From JBFKQC01 sp041627895 (GTDB lineage: Bacteria > Pseudomonadota > Alphaproteobacteria > Rhodobacterales > Rhodobacteraceae): a stretch of DNA of 22,067 nt. Made by a program: the position numbers and the translations under genes. A model generated the notes under the pieces. That model was not told where the DNA came from. It saw only the letters and a program-made list of their open reading frames with translations, and did no database searches. The stretch is from NCBI GenBank assembly GCA_041627895.1, contig JBFKQC010000065.1, positions 1 through 22,067 of the forward strand. Reading direction: 5' to 3'. Below are positions 7,735-14,538 of this stretch, in pieces (the stretch's first letter is position 1; each line of letters starts with the position of its first letter).

Positions 7735-8517
7735 TCAGACCACCCGATCCAGCATCATCTTCTTGATATGCGTGATGGCCTCGGCGGGGTTCAAACCCTT
7801 GGGGCAGGTCTTGGCGCAGTTCATGATCGTGTGGCAGCGGTACAGCTTGAACGGGTCCTCGAGATCATCGAGCCGCTCGCCGGTCGCCTCGTCGCGGCTG
7901 TCGACGATCCAGCGGTAGGCGTGCAGCAATGCCGCTGGGCCGAGATAGCGGTCTGAATTCCACCAATAGCTCGGGCACGAGGTCGAGCAAGACGCGCACA
8001 TCACGCATTCGTATAGCCCGTCGAGCTTTTTCCGGTCCTCGATCGCCTGCTTCCATTCCTTCTGCGGCCGGTTCGACCTGGTCTCGAGCCACGGCATGAT
8101 GCTGGCGTGCTGGGCGTAGAAATGGGTGAGGTCCGGGATCAGGTCCTTGACCACGGGCATATGCGGCAATGGATAGATTTTCACCGTGTCGCCCCTGATC
8201 TCGTCCATTCCCCAGATGCACGCGAGCGTGTTGATTCCGTCGATGTTCATCGCGCAGGACCCGCAGATCCCCTCGCGGCACGACCGGCGGAAGGTCAGCG
8301 TCGGGTCGATCTCGTTCTTGATCTTGATCAGCGCGTCCAGAACCATCGGCCCGCAGCTGTCCATGTCGACGAAATAGGTGTCGACCCGGGGGTTCTGTCC
8401 GTCGTCCGGGTTCCAGCGGTAGATCTGGAACTTGCGCACGTTGGTCGCGCCCTCGGGTTTCGGCCAGGTCTTGCCGGTGCGGATTTTCGAGTTCTTCGGA
8501 AGCGTGAACTGAACCAT
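7735..8517 (-). CDS. sdhB: Succinate dehydrogenase iron-sulfur subunit
   Basis: SdhB passes electrons from the flavin of SdhA to ubiquinone at the inner membrane (complex II, TCA cycle). The 260-residue protein has the N-terminal ferredoxin-type domain with the [2Fe-2S] ligands in CREGICGSC plus a later Cys (LAC). The C-terminal domain carries CVMCASCSTSCP and CHTIMNCAKTCPKG, supplying the [4Fe-4S] and [3Fe-4S] clusters. The SYWWN tryptophans near the second cluster match the quinone site. Length is typical for alphaproteobacteria. The ATG at 8517 has an AGGA about 7 bases upstream; the longer open frame is rejected. It is the last gene of the leftward sdh operon, separated from sdhA by two small lipoprotein genes. 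Confidence 0.97.
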   Translation of the reverse strand: MVQFTLPKNSKIRTGKTWPKPEGATNVRKFQIYRWNPDDGQNPRVDTYFVDMDSCGPMVLDALIKIKNEIDPTLTFRRSCREGICGSCAMNIDGINTLACIWGMDEIRGDTVKIYPLPHMPVVKDLIPDLTHFYAQHASIMPWLETRSNRPQKEWKQAIEDRKKLDGLYECVMCASCSTSCPSYWWNSDRYLGPAALLHAYRWIVDSRDEATGERLDDLEDPFKLYRCHTIMNCAKTCPKGLNPAEAITHIKKMMLDRVV

Positions 8518-8549
8518 GTGTCTATCCTGTCTCGGGGCGCCGGGCGCGC

Positions 8550-8858
8550 CTAGAACGAACCCCCGACCGTGAGGCCGGCGGTTGTCGGTGGCGGGCGCCC
8601 GGCCATGCGCCGGGCGACGCAATCGGCGATGAAGTCCGCCTCGGACTGCGGGTCGAAGATGCGGTTCGTGATGGTGATCCCGGCCTTGGTGCGCGGCCCG
8701 CCGGACCCGACGCCGATGCCCACCGTTCCGCGCACGCCGTCGGCAAGATCCGCCTCTTCCCGGCAAAGCCGTTCGGCCCTGTCCGCGGTCATCGGCGTGG
8801 GCGCGCAGGCCGACGCGATCAGCGAACAGGCGACGAGATATCGCGGACCCGGCCGCAT
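8550..8858 (-). CDS. Small putative lipoprotein in sdh operon (second)
   Basis: This encodes 102 residues. The N-terminus is basic then hydrophobic and ends in an ASAC sequence, a weak lipobox with Cys18 as the possible lipidation site. Two further cysteines (C32 and C80) could form a periplasmic disulfide. The region GTVGIGVGSGGPRTKAGITITN is glycine- and beta-rich. The start is fixed by a TGATG overlap with the stop of the preceding small gene, indicating coupled translation. The stop lies 32 bases before sdhB. No known family is recognised. Its place inside the sdh operon suggests envelope localisation beside complex II, but that is inference from position alone. Confidence 0.7.
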   Translation of the reverse strand: MRPGPRYLVACSLIASACAPTPMTADRAERLCREEADLADGVRGTVGIGVGSGGPRTKAGITITNRIFDPQSEADFIADCVARRMAGRPPPTTAGLTVGGSF

Positions 8859-9172
8859 CACGCTGCCTGCGCCGGCAGCGCGTTCAGGCAGGCCTGCGCC
8901 TTGGGCCGTGCGGCAATCGCCAGCACATCGGCGCGGCGCTCGGAATTCAGCGCCCTTGTATCCATCACGCCGTATTTCGCCGTCTCGCCGATGGTCATTG
9001 CCCGGACGACGCATTTCGCTGCCGCCTCGCTCGGCAGGTCGGGGCGCGCTTCGGCCATCACCCGCTCGAACAGCGGCTGGGCGTTCTTGCGCGAGGCGTC
9101 ATAGGCGACGACACCCGCGCAGCCGGGCAGGAGCAACACGGCCGAAAGGCCGATGAGCACGATCTTTCGCAT
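8858..9172 (-). CDS. Small putative lipoprotein in sdh operon (first)
   Basis: This encodes 104 residues with a standard lipoprotein signal: MRK, a hydrophobic core, and a LLPGC lipobox with Cys18. The mature part is Ala-rich and helical in character, with two more cysteines at C54 and C95. The ATG overlaps the sdhA stop by one base (TGATG), and the downstream small gene is linked in the same way, so sdhA and both small genes should be co-translated. The family is not recognised. My recollection is that related Rhodobacterales also have small genes between sdhA and sdhB, which would argue for a conserved role; this was not checked. A periplasm-facing lipoprotein is unexpected beside a cytoplasm-facing catalytic subunit. 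Confidence 0.75.
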   Translation of the reverse strand: MRKIVLIGLSAVLLLPGCAGVVAYDASRKNAQPLFERVMAEARPDLPSEAAAKCVVRAMTIGETAKYGVMDTRALNSERRADVLAIAARPKAQACLNALPAQAA

Positions 9173-10974
9173 CAGTATACCCTTGCTTTCGGCGCGATCT
9201 TCTTAAGGTCGATCCCGCCTTCGTTGTGACCCAGCAGCGGGTCGACGTGCACCGGTCGATAGTCCAGCTCGACCTTGCCGTTGACCCGCGCCAGCGTGTG
9301 CTTGCGCCACTTCTTGTCGTCGCGCTCGGGATAGTCCTCGTGCGCGTGCGCCCCGCGGCTTTCCTTCCTGGCCTCGGCGCCGACGATGGTTGCCAGCGCG
9401 TTGGGCATCAGGTTGGTCAGTTCCAGCGTTTCCATCAGGTCGCTGTTCCAGATCAGCGAGCGGTCGGTAACCTGGATGTCGTCCATCTTGCCGGCGACCG
9501 CGTACATCCGCTCGACGCCCTCGGCGAGCGTCTTGTCGGTGCGGAATACGGCAGCGTCGGCCTGCATGGTCTTCTGCATCTCCAGCCGCAATTCGGCCGT
9601 GGGCACCGTGCCTTTGGCGTGGCGCAGCCCGTCGAAGCGGCCGAGGGCGGCGTCAATGCCAGCCTTGTTCGGCATCGGGTTCGGCGCGGCGGCATCGACG
9701 ACCTCGCCCGCCTTGATCGCGGCGGCGCGGCCGAAGACCACGAGGTCGATGAGCGAGTTCGAGCCCAGCCGGTTCGCGCCGTGCACGCTGGCACAGCCGG
9801 CTTCGCCGACGGCCATCAGCCCGGGCGCGATGGCGTCGGGGTCCTTCTTGGTGGGGTTCAGCACCTCGCCCCAGTAATTCGTCGGCACGCCGCCCATGTT
9901 GTAATGCACCGTCGGCAGCACCGGGATCGGTTCCTTGGTGACGTCGACGCCGGCGAAGATCTTGGCCGATTCCGAGATGCCGGGCAGCCGTTCCGCCAGC
10001 GTTTCGGGCGGCAGGTGGCTGAGGTTCAGGTGGATGTGATCACCTTCGGCGCCGACGCCGCGGCCTTCGCGGATCTCCATCGTCATGCAGCGGCTGACCA
10101 CGTCGCGGCTGGCCAGGTCCTTGTAGGTCGGAGCGTAGCGTTCCATGAACCGCTCGCCCTCGGAGTTGGTCAGATAGCCGCCCTCGCCGCGCGCGCCCTC
10201 GGTGATCAGGCAGCCCGAGCCGTAGATGCCGGTCGGGTGGAACTGGACAAACTCCATGTCCTGCAAGGGCAGCCCGGCGCGGGCCACCATGCCGCCGCCG
10301 TCGCCGGTGCAGGTATGCGCCGAGGTCGCGCTGAAATAGGCGCGGCCGTAGCCGCCGGTCGCCAGCACCGTCATCTTGGCGTTGAAGACATGCATCGTGC
10401 CGTCGTCGAGCTTCCAGGCCACGACGCCCTGGCATTGTCCGTCGTCCGACATGATCAGGTCGAGCGCGAAATACTCGATGTAGAACTCGGCCTGCTGTTT
10501 CAGGCTTTGGCCGTAGAGCGTGTGCAGGATCGCATGGCCGGTCCGGTCGGCGGCGGCGCAGGTGCGCTGCACCGGAGGGCCCTCGCCGAATTCCGTCGTG
10601 TGGCCGCCGAACGGGCGCTGATAGATGCGGCCGTCCTCGGTGCGGCTGAACGGCACGCCGTAATGCTCCAGCTCGTAGACCGCTTTCGGCGCCTCGCGGG
10701 CGAGGTATTCCATCGCGTCGACGTCGCCCAGCCAGTCCGACCCCTTGACGGTATCGTACATGTGCCACTGCCAGTGGTCCGGCCCCATGTTGCCCAGCGA
10801 CGCCGCAATTCCGCCCTGCGCCGCGACCGTGTGCGACCGGGTCGGAAACACCTTGGTGATGCAGGCGGTTCTCAGCCCCTGCTCGGCCATGCCGAGCGTG
10901 GCGCGCAGGCCCGATCCGCCGGCGCCGACGACGACAACGTCGTAATCATGGGTCTCGTAGTCGTAGGCAGCCAT
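9172..10974 (-). CDS. sdhA: Succinate dehydrogenase flavoprotein subunit
   Basis: SdhA oxidises succinate to fumarate and hands electrons to SdhB. The 600-residue protein has the FAD-binding GAGGSG at residues 17-22 and the covalent-FAD histidine His48 in RSHTVAAQGG. The substrate-site motifs are QFHPTGI, the LASRDVVSR arginine segment, the VHYNMGG histidine, and HGANRLGSNSL. The C-terminus ends RVY. Length and motifs are typical of the proteobacterial enzyme. It starts 10 bases after the sdhD stop and its own stop overlaps the next small gene. No lesion or missing catalytic residue was seen. Confidence 0.98.
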   Translation of the reverse strand: MAAYDYETHDYDVVVVGAGGSGLRATLGMAEQGLRTACITKVFPTRSHTVAAQGGIAASLGNMGPDHWQWHMYDTVKGSDWLGDVDAMEYLAREAPKAVYELEHYGVPFSRTEDGRIYQRPFGGHTTEFGEGPPVQRTCAAADRTGHAILHTLYGQSLKQQAEFYIEYFALDLIMSDDGQCQGVVAWKLDDGTMHVFNAKMTVLATGGYGRAYFSATSAHTCTGDGGGMVARAGLPLQDMEFVQFHPTGIYGSGCLITEGARGEGGYLTNSEGERFMERYAPTYKDLASRDVVSRCMTMEIREGRGVGAEGDHIHLNLSHLPPETLAERLPGISESAKIFAGVDVTKEPIPVLPTVHYNMGGVPTNYWGEVLNPTKKDPDAIAPGLMAVGEAGCASVHGANRLGSNSLIDLVVFGRAAAIKAGEVVDAAAPNPMPNKAGIDAALGRFDGLRHAKGTVPTAELRLEMQKTMQADAAVFRTDKTLAEGVERMYAVAGKMDDIQVTDRSLIWNSDLMETLELTNLMPNALATIVGAEARKESRGAHAHEDYPERDDKKWRKHTLARVNGKVELDYRPVHVDPLLGHNEGGIDLKKIAPKARVY

Positions 10975-10984
10975 GCCGCACCCC

Positions 10985-11356
10985 TCACAAAGCCATCTTG
11001 GCCAGGGCGAAAAGCCCCGTTGCCATCAGGAAGTAGGTGAATGTGATCACGAAGATCAGCGTGATCTTGCGATTCAATCCGCGCACGTAATCCTCGACCA
11101 TGATCTGCGCACCGCGGCGGAAGTGGTTCAGCCCCACCACCAGAACCATCGCGGTCAGGATCGCCGGGAACGGCCGCTCGAAGGTGGCAAGCACCTCTGC
11201 GTGGCTCGACCCGAGCGCGCGGCCGAAGATGAACAGCCAGGTCGGGATCATCACCGCCAGGCCCACGGCGCTGACGGTCATGTACCAGTGATGCTCGGTT
11301 CCGGTGCCCGAGGCGCCCTTGCCGATCGCGCGTTTGTAGGCGGTCAGATAACGCAT
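10985..11356 (-). CDS. sdhD: Succinate dehydrogenase membrane anchor subunit D
   Basis: SdhD with SdhC anchors complex II in the inner membrane and forms the heme b and ubiquinone sites. The 123-residue protein has three predicted membrane segments (about 24-46, 65-78 and 98-121). The GLNHFRRGAQIMVEDYV motif supplies His78, a candidate heme-side residue, and Tyr90 within DY, equivalent to the quinone-site tyrosine of the E. coli protein. Sequence divergence is normal for this subunit. It lies 13 bases downstream of sdhC and 10 upstream of sdhA, so it belongs to the same operon. Confidence 0.93.
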   Translation of the reverse strand: MRYLTAYKRAIGKGASGTGTEHHWYMTVSAVGLAVMIPTWLFIFGRALGSSHAEVLATFERPFPAILTAMVLVVGLNHFRRGAQIMVEDYVRGLNRKITLIFVITFTYFLMATGLFALAKMAL

Positions 11357-11369
11357 GTCTCGCTCTCCC

Positions 11370-11753
11370 TCAGACGATCAGCAGAGTGACGATGGTCAGC
11401 ACGACAGAGCCGATCACGCAGACCCAGCCCAGCATTTCCGCCGTGGGCACGTCCAGCCCCTTGCCGGCGTCGAAGTAGAGATGCCTGAGACCTGCAAGGT
11501 AGTGATACCAGACCGCCCAGAGCGATCCGGTGAAGACGAGATCGCCGAACCACGAGGTCGCGACCCCGTCGACGAAGGCGAAATACTCGGGCCCCGACGC
11601 CGCGGCCAGCAGCCACCAGACCGCCAGCATCACCCCCACGATCAGCGCATTTCCGGTGATCCGCGTCAGGATCGAGCTGATTGCGGTCATCTGCGGCCGG
11701 TAGATCTGCAGATGCGGCGACAGCGGGCGTTCGACCGGTTTCGCGTCAGACAT
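11370..11753 (-). CDS. sdhC: Succinate dehydrogenase cytochrome b556 subunit
   Basis: SdhC is the larger membrane anchor of complex II. The 127-residue protein starts with the family signature RPLSPHLQIYRPQ, then SILTRITG (quinone-site Ser and Arg). It has three membrane helices and the motif HYLAGLRHLYFDAG, in which His84 corresponds to the axial heme b ligand. The ATG at 11753 is preceded by AAGGAAGGGATAACC, a strong ribosome binding site. An open-frame extension to 11789 is rejected because family members start at this point. It is the first gene of the sdh operon; the leader upstream carries a hairpin and shared promoter motifs. Confidence 0.94.
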   Translation of the reverse strand: MSDAKPVERPLSPHLQIYRPQMTAISSILTRITGNALIVGVMLAVWWLLAAASGPEYFAFVDGVATSWFGDLVFTGSLWAVWYHYLAGLRHLYFDAGKGLDVPTAEMLGWVCVIGSVVLTIVTLLIV

Positions 11754-11774
11754 GGTTATCCCTTCCTTCGCGGC

Positions 11775-11795
11775 CATGGCAGCGACCATGCCATG
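11775..11795 (-). promoter_or_regulatory. Hairpin in sdhC leader
   Basis: A perfect 7-bp inverted repeat, CATGGCA and TGCCATG separated by 7 bases, lies 22-42 bases upstream of the sdhC ATG. If transcribed it forms a stem-loop just before the ribosome binding site and could tune sdh translation or mRNA stability. There is no T-run after it in the direction of transcription, so it is not a simple terminator. Confidence 0.4.
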
Positions 11796-11819
11796 TTGAT
11801 ACCGATTTTTCCGGCGGAG

Positions 11820-11827
11820 TCACGTGA
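11820..11827. promoter_or_regulatory. Palindrome TCACGTGA upstream of sdhC
   Basis: The octamer TCACGTGA sits inside a 10-bp perfect palindrome, GTCACGTGAC (11819-11828), in the gap between the DUF4344 gene and sdhC. The same octamer recurs 80 bases further upstream, at 11900-11907, where it merges with the GTGATCAC element. Two copies in 95 bases of non-coding sequence suggest a regulator site. The protein that would bind it is unknown. Confidence 0.35.
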
Positions 11828-11898
11828 CCCCGCCCGAAATCGGCGTGGTATTTTGGCGCATTTCGCAGGCTTCTCCTTCATATGCGATTACACAAAAT

Positions 11899-11914
11899 AT
11901 CACGTGATCACAAA
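11899..11914. promoter_or_regulatory. GTGATCAC-core operator-like element upstream of sdhC
   Basis: The sequence ATCACGTGATCACAAA contains the perfect palindrome GTGATCAC. It matches the element at 19847-19862 upstream of sucC at 15 of 16 positions. It lies in a locally A/T-rich patch about 154 bases before the sdhC ATG; the sucC copy is about 150 bases before its ATG. The shared position and sequence point to a common regulator of succinate-handling TCA genes. It differs from a CRP site, which has six bases between half-sites. Confidence 0.55.
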
Positions 11915-11941
11915 GCCTGCGGGCGCCACCCGGCCTGCTGC

Positions 11942-12691
11942 CTAACGCGGTGCGACCTGTGCCAGCCATTCGGCAAACTCGCTGCACATGATGATTTCGC
12001 GGGTCTTCGGATCGTAGAAGGCGTTGACCGTCTCGCAAGGTTCGGCCCGCACCAGCAGGCGTTTCGGCAGCGACATGTCCTTGTTCAGCGCCGCGATCTC
12101 GGCGGCGAGGATGTCGTGCGCCAGCTTGCCGAACTGGTCGGCGCGGTGATCGGCCAGGAACCGGATCGTGCGCCCACCGCCATTCTGCGCCAGTTCGTCG
12201 ATCACCGGCCCCCAGCTGTTCGTCGCCAGTTCGTATTCCTCTTCGCAGGTGTCGCGCCGCGCCTCGGGCAGTTCCAGGTCGTCGGCGACATCCTCGCGGG
12301 CGTCCGGATTGGCGCCGTAGAACAGGCAGACGAAGGTGTAGTAGCGTTGCAGATCAGGCCCGTGCACGTCCCAATATGCGACCTCTTTCTGCCTGGCCTG
12401 GTCGATGGTGTCGTCGCCGAGAAACCCGAAGGCTGTGGCATAGGCGATCTTCGTCGCGGAATCCTCTTCGAAGAAATCGTTGATCAGCACGACGCTCAGG
12501 ACATCCGCCGCGTCCTCTTCCTGGCCGAAGATCGGCAGTTTCATGATGTCGATCAGCGCATGCCCGAACTCGTGATAGAAGATCGCGATCAGGTTGGCGG
12601 CGACGAAATCCTCGGTGCGCCGGTCCATCCGGCCCGCCGCCGCGGGCAGGGCCAGAGCAATGCAAAAAAGCGCGATGGCAAGGCGTCTCAT
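11942..12691 (-). CDS. Secreted DUF4344-type zinc metallopeptidase
   Basis: This encodes about 249 residues with a signal peptide (MRRLAIALFCIALALPAAAG). The zinc-binding HEFGH motif lies at residues 40-44, followed by EEDAAD near residues 58-63, which probably supplies the third ligand. This arrangement and the following VLSVVLINDFF fit the DUF4344 putative metallopeptidase family. Five or more cysteines in the mature part suggest disulfides and a periplasmic location. The substrate is unknown. Two starts are possible: the ATG at 12691, preferred because it begins the signal peptide directly, and one four codons upstream at 12703. A perfect hairpin covers the region between them. It follows the DUF1194 gene by about 30 bases and is the last gene before the sdh promoter region. 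Confidence 0.8.
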   Translation of the reverse strand: MRRLAIALFCIALALPAAAGRMDRRTEDFVAANLIAIFYHEFGHALIDIMKLPIFGQEEDAADVLSVVLINDFFEEDSATKIAYATAFGFLGDDTIDQARQKEVAYWDVHGPDLQRYYTFVCLFYGANPDAREDVADDLELPEARRDTCEEEYELATNSWGPVIDELAQNGGGRTIRFLADHRADQFGKLAHDILAAEIAALNKDMSLPKRLLVRAEPCETVNAFYDPKTREIIMCSEFAEWLAQVAPR

Positions 12692-12709
12692 GGCGGAAAT
12701 CATTCCGCC
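12692..12709 (-). promoter_or_regulatory. Hairpin over the start of the DUF4344 gene
   Basis: GGCGGAA and TTCCGCC form a perfect 7-bp stem with a 4-base loop. On the coding strand the upstream ATG candidate (12703) starts in this hairpin, and the preferred ATG (12691) follows it directly. The structure could limit initiation or set the ratio to the upstream DUF1194 gene. Confidence 0.35.
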
Positions 12710-12724
12710 AGCGCCCGCGCCCGG

Positions 12725-13423
12725 TCAACCCTCGTCGTGCGGCGCGGGCGCCTCGCGACATGCCACAGAACAAGAGATTTGCGCGCTGGTTTCGCGCAGA
12801 AGCTTCATGCGGATGCGGTCGGGGTAGTCGCGAAAGCTGTTCGCGGTGACGACGAAGGCGCCTTCGCCCACGATCAGGTTTTCCCAGAAATAGGCGGTCA
12901 GGTCGAACTTGTCGGTCAGAATCGCAAGCCCGTTGACCGTGATGCCGGCCGCGCGCAGCGCGGGGTGCGCGTCGCGCGGATCCGTGCCCTCGTTCGAGGG
13001 GCCGTCGCCCGAGACGTCGATGATCTTGCGTGTGCAGTCGGGTGCGTCCGCCCATTGCTTCAGCGTGAAGGCCAGCGCATCGCCGATGGCGGTCGAGAAA
13101 TTCCGCCAGCGCCGGGGCGCGGTTTCGATGCGCCGGGCCAGCAACTCGACATCGGTGAAGCTGGTGATCCGGGTCCAGGGCACCGTCACCTCCTGCCGCG
13201 AGGATCCGGTCCACTGGATCAGCATCACCGCCGCCTCGCCGCGCACCAGCGCCTCGCTGACCACGCCGTCGCGCAGCGCATCCGCAAGCCCCTGCATCTG
13301 GGTGTGGTATTCCGTCGGATCGACCGAGCCGGAAATGTCCACCGCCAGGGCAAGCGCCAGTTCGCAGGCCTGGGCCTGCACCGGAAGAAAAAGCGCGAGA
13401 AGCGGGGCGAGAACAAGGCGCAT
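12725..13423 (-). CDS. Secreted DUF1194 (von Willebrand A-like) protein
   Basis: This encodes 232 residues with a signal peptide (MRLVLAPLLALFLPVQAQA). The mature protein begins with a von Willebrand A-like fold. A MIDAS-type DISGS lies at residues 29-33, a later threonine/serine-containing loop follows, and VSGDGPSNEG is a likely second metal-site loop. The sequence pattern (LALAVDISGSVD, GVVSEALVRGE, MLIQWTG, RNFSTAIGDAL) is that of the DUF1194 family common in alphaproteobacteria. Such domains bind protein partners through a metal ion. Four cysteines suggest disulfides outside the cytoplasm. It sits 36 bases after mch and just before the secreted metallopeptidase, suggesting the two extracytoplasmic proteins may work together, though no partner is known. 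Confidence 0.85.
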   Translation of the reverse strand: MRLVLAPLLALFLPVQAQACELALALAVDISGSVDPTEYHTQMQGLADALRDGVVSEALVRGEAAVMLIQWTGSSRQEVTVPWTRITSFTDVELLARRIETAPRRWRNFSTAIGDALAFTLKQWADAPDCTRKIIDVSGDGPSNEGTDPRDAHPALRAAGITVNGLAILTDKFDLTAYFWENLIVGEGAFVVTANSFRDYPDRIRMKLLRETSAQISCSVACREAPAPHDEG

Positions 13424-13459
13424 GCGCCAAAGCTTACGCGATACCCGAGCCCGCCGTCA

Positions 13460-14488
13460 TCACATTGGTATCAACGCCCAGTAGTCGAGGTCCAGCAGGA
13501 CATCGGGCAGGTATTTCCCGTCGTCGCCCCGCAACTCGAACGGCGCGCCCTTGGTCGCGACCAGCCGCAGGCGGATCGCGCCGACGCCGGGCGCCGGGGT
13601 CTCGGCCTTGTCCAGCACCTCGGACCAGGCGCGCACCGTGTCGCCCGCGAAACACGGGTTGGCGTGCGCGCCGGCGTTCAGCCCGACGATCATCTGCGCA
13701 TTGGCGAGGCCGTTGAAGCTGAGCGCGCGCGCCAGCGAAATGACGTGCCCGCCATAGATCAGCCGTTTGCCGTCCGGGCGCTGGGTGGCATCGAAATGCA
13801 CCTTCGCCGTGTTCTGCCAGAGCCGCGTGGCCAACATGTGCTCTGCCTCTTCGACGGTCACGCCGTCGACATGGTCGATCCGCTCGCCGATCTCGTAATC
13901 GGCAAGGCGATGCGGTTCGCCGGCCAGGGCGAAATCGTATTGCAGAAAGTCCAGCCCCTCCGGCAGCGCCAGCCGCCCGGCGGGCACCGCCTTTGCCAGG
14001 TCCGGGATCACGGGCGCGGGCGCGGGCGCGTCCGGGTCGCCCTTGCGCACCATGACCCAGCGGACATATTCCAGCACCGCCTCGTCCCACTGGTTCAGCC
14101 CGCGGGTCCGCACCCAGACCACGCCCGACTTGCCGTTCGAATTCTGCTTGACCCCGATCACCTCGCTGACCGCGCGCAGCGTGTCGCCCGGCCAGACCGG
14201 TTTCAGCCAGCGCCCCTCGGCATAGCCGAGGTTCGCCACCGCGTTCAGCGAGATATCGGGCACGGTCTTGCCGAAAACCAGGTGAAAGGCGGCGAGGTCG
14301 TCAATCGGCGAGCGCTCGAGCCCGCAGGCCTCGGCGAAGGCGTCCGAGGAATAGACCGCGTGCCGCGCCGGATAAAGCGCGTGGTAAAGCGCGCGTTCCC
14401 CGCCCGAGACGGTGCGCGGCACGGCATGCGCGATCACCTGCCCGACCACGTAGTCCTCGAAGAAGCGCCCCGCGCCGGTCTTGCCCAT
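13460..14488 (-). CDS. mch: Mesaconyl-CoA hydratase (beta-methylmalyl-CoA dehydratase)
   Basis: Mch interconverts (2R,3S)-beta-methylmalyl-CoA and mesaconyl-CoA in the ethylmalonyl-CoA pathway, which assimilates acetyl-CoA in organisms without isocitrate lyase. The 342-residue protein has the length of the characterised Rhodobacter enzyme and a duplicated MaoC/hotdog architecture. The first half contains GGERALYHALYPARHAVYSSDAFA and PIDDLAAFHLVFGKTVPDIS; the second contains VTVEEAEHMLATRLWQNTAKVHFD and LIYGGHVISLARALSFNG. The ATG at 14488 begins MGKTGAGRFFEDY, as expected; the open frame runs much further upstream but only as a shadow. It lies downstream of mcl2 and the NnrU-like gene on the same strand. 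A generic MaoC dehydratase is the main alternative, but the full-length match and mcl2 context favour Mch. Confidence 0.88.
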   Translation of the reverse strand: MGKTGAGRFFEDYVVGQVIAHAVPRTVSGGERALYHALYPARHAVYSSDAFAEACGLERSPIDDLAAFHLVFGKTVPDISLNAVANLGYAEGRWLKPVWPGDTLRAVSEVIGVKQNSNGKSGVVWVRTRGLNQWDEAVLEYVRWVMVRKGDPDAPAPAPVIPDLAKAVPAGRLALPEGLDFLQYDFALAGEPHRLADYEIGERIDHVDGVTVEEAEHMLATRLWQNTAKVHFDATQRPDGKRLIYGGHVISLARALSFNGLANAQMIVGLNAGAHANPCFAGDTVRAWSEVLDKAETPAPGVGAIRLRLVATKGAPFELRGDDGKYLPDVLLDLDYWALIPM

Positions 14489-14538
14489 AGCCCTTGCCCC
14501 CAAGCTCGATTGCCGGCCGGCGACCGGCCGTTGCGGCG

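Noticed and set aside
9226..11040. Very long opposite-strand open frame across sdhA
   Set aside because: It is a codon-bias shadow of sdhA in GC-rich DNA, with no ribosome binding site or recognisable protein.
11886..11925. A sigma-70-type promoter for sdhC around TTGTGA with 17-bp spacing (minus strand)
   Set aside because: The matching -10 (TAATCG) is too poor; the string overlaps the operator-like palindrome, so the -35 resemblance is probably incidental.
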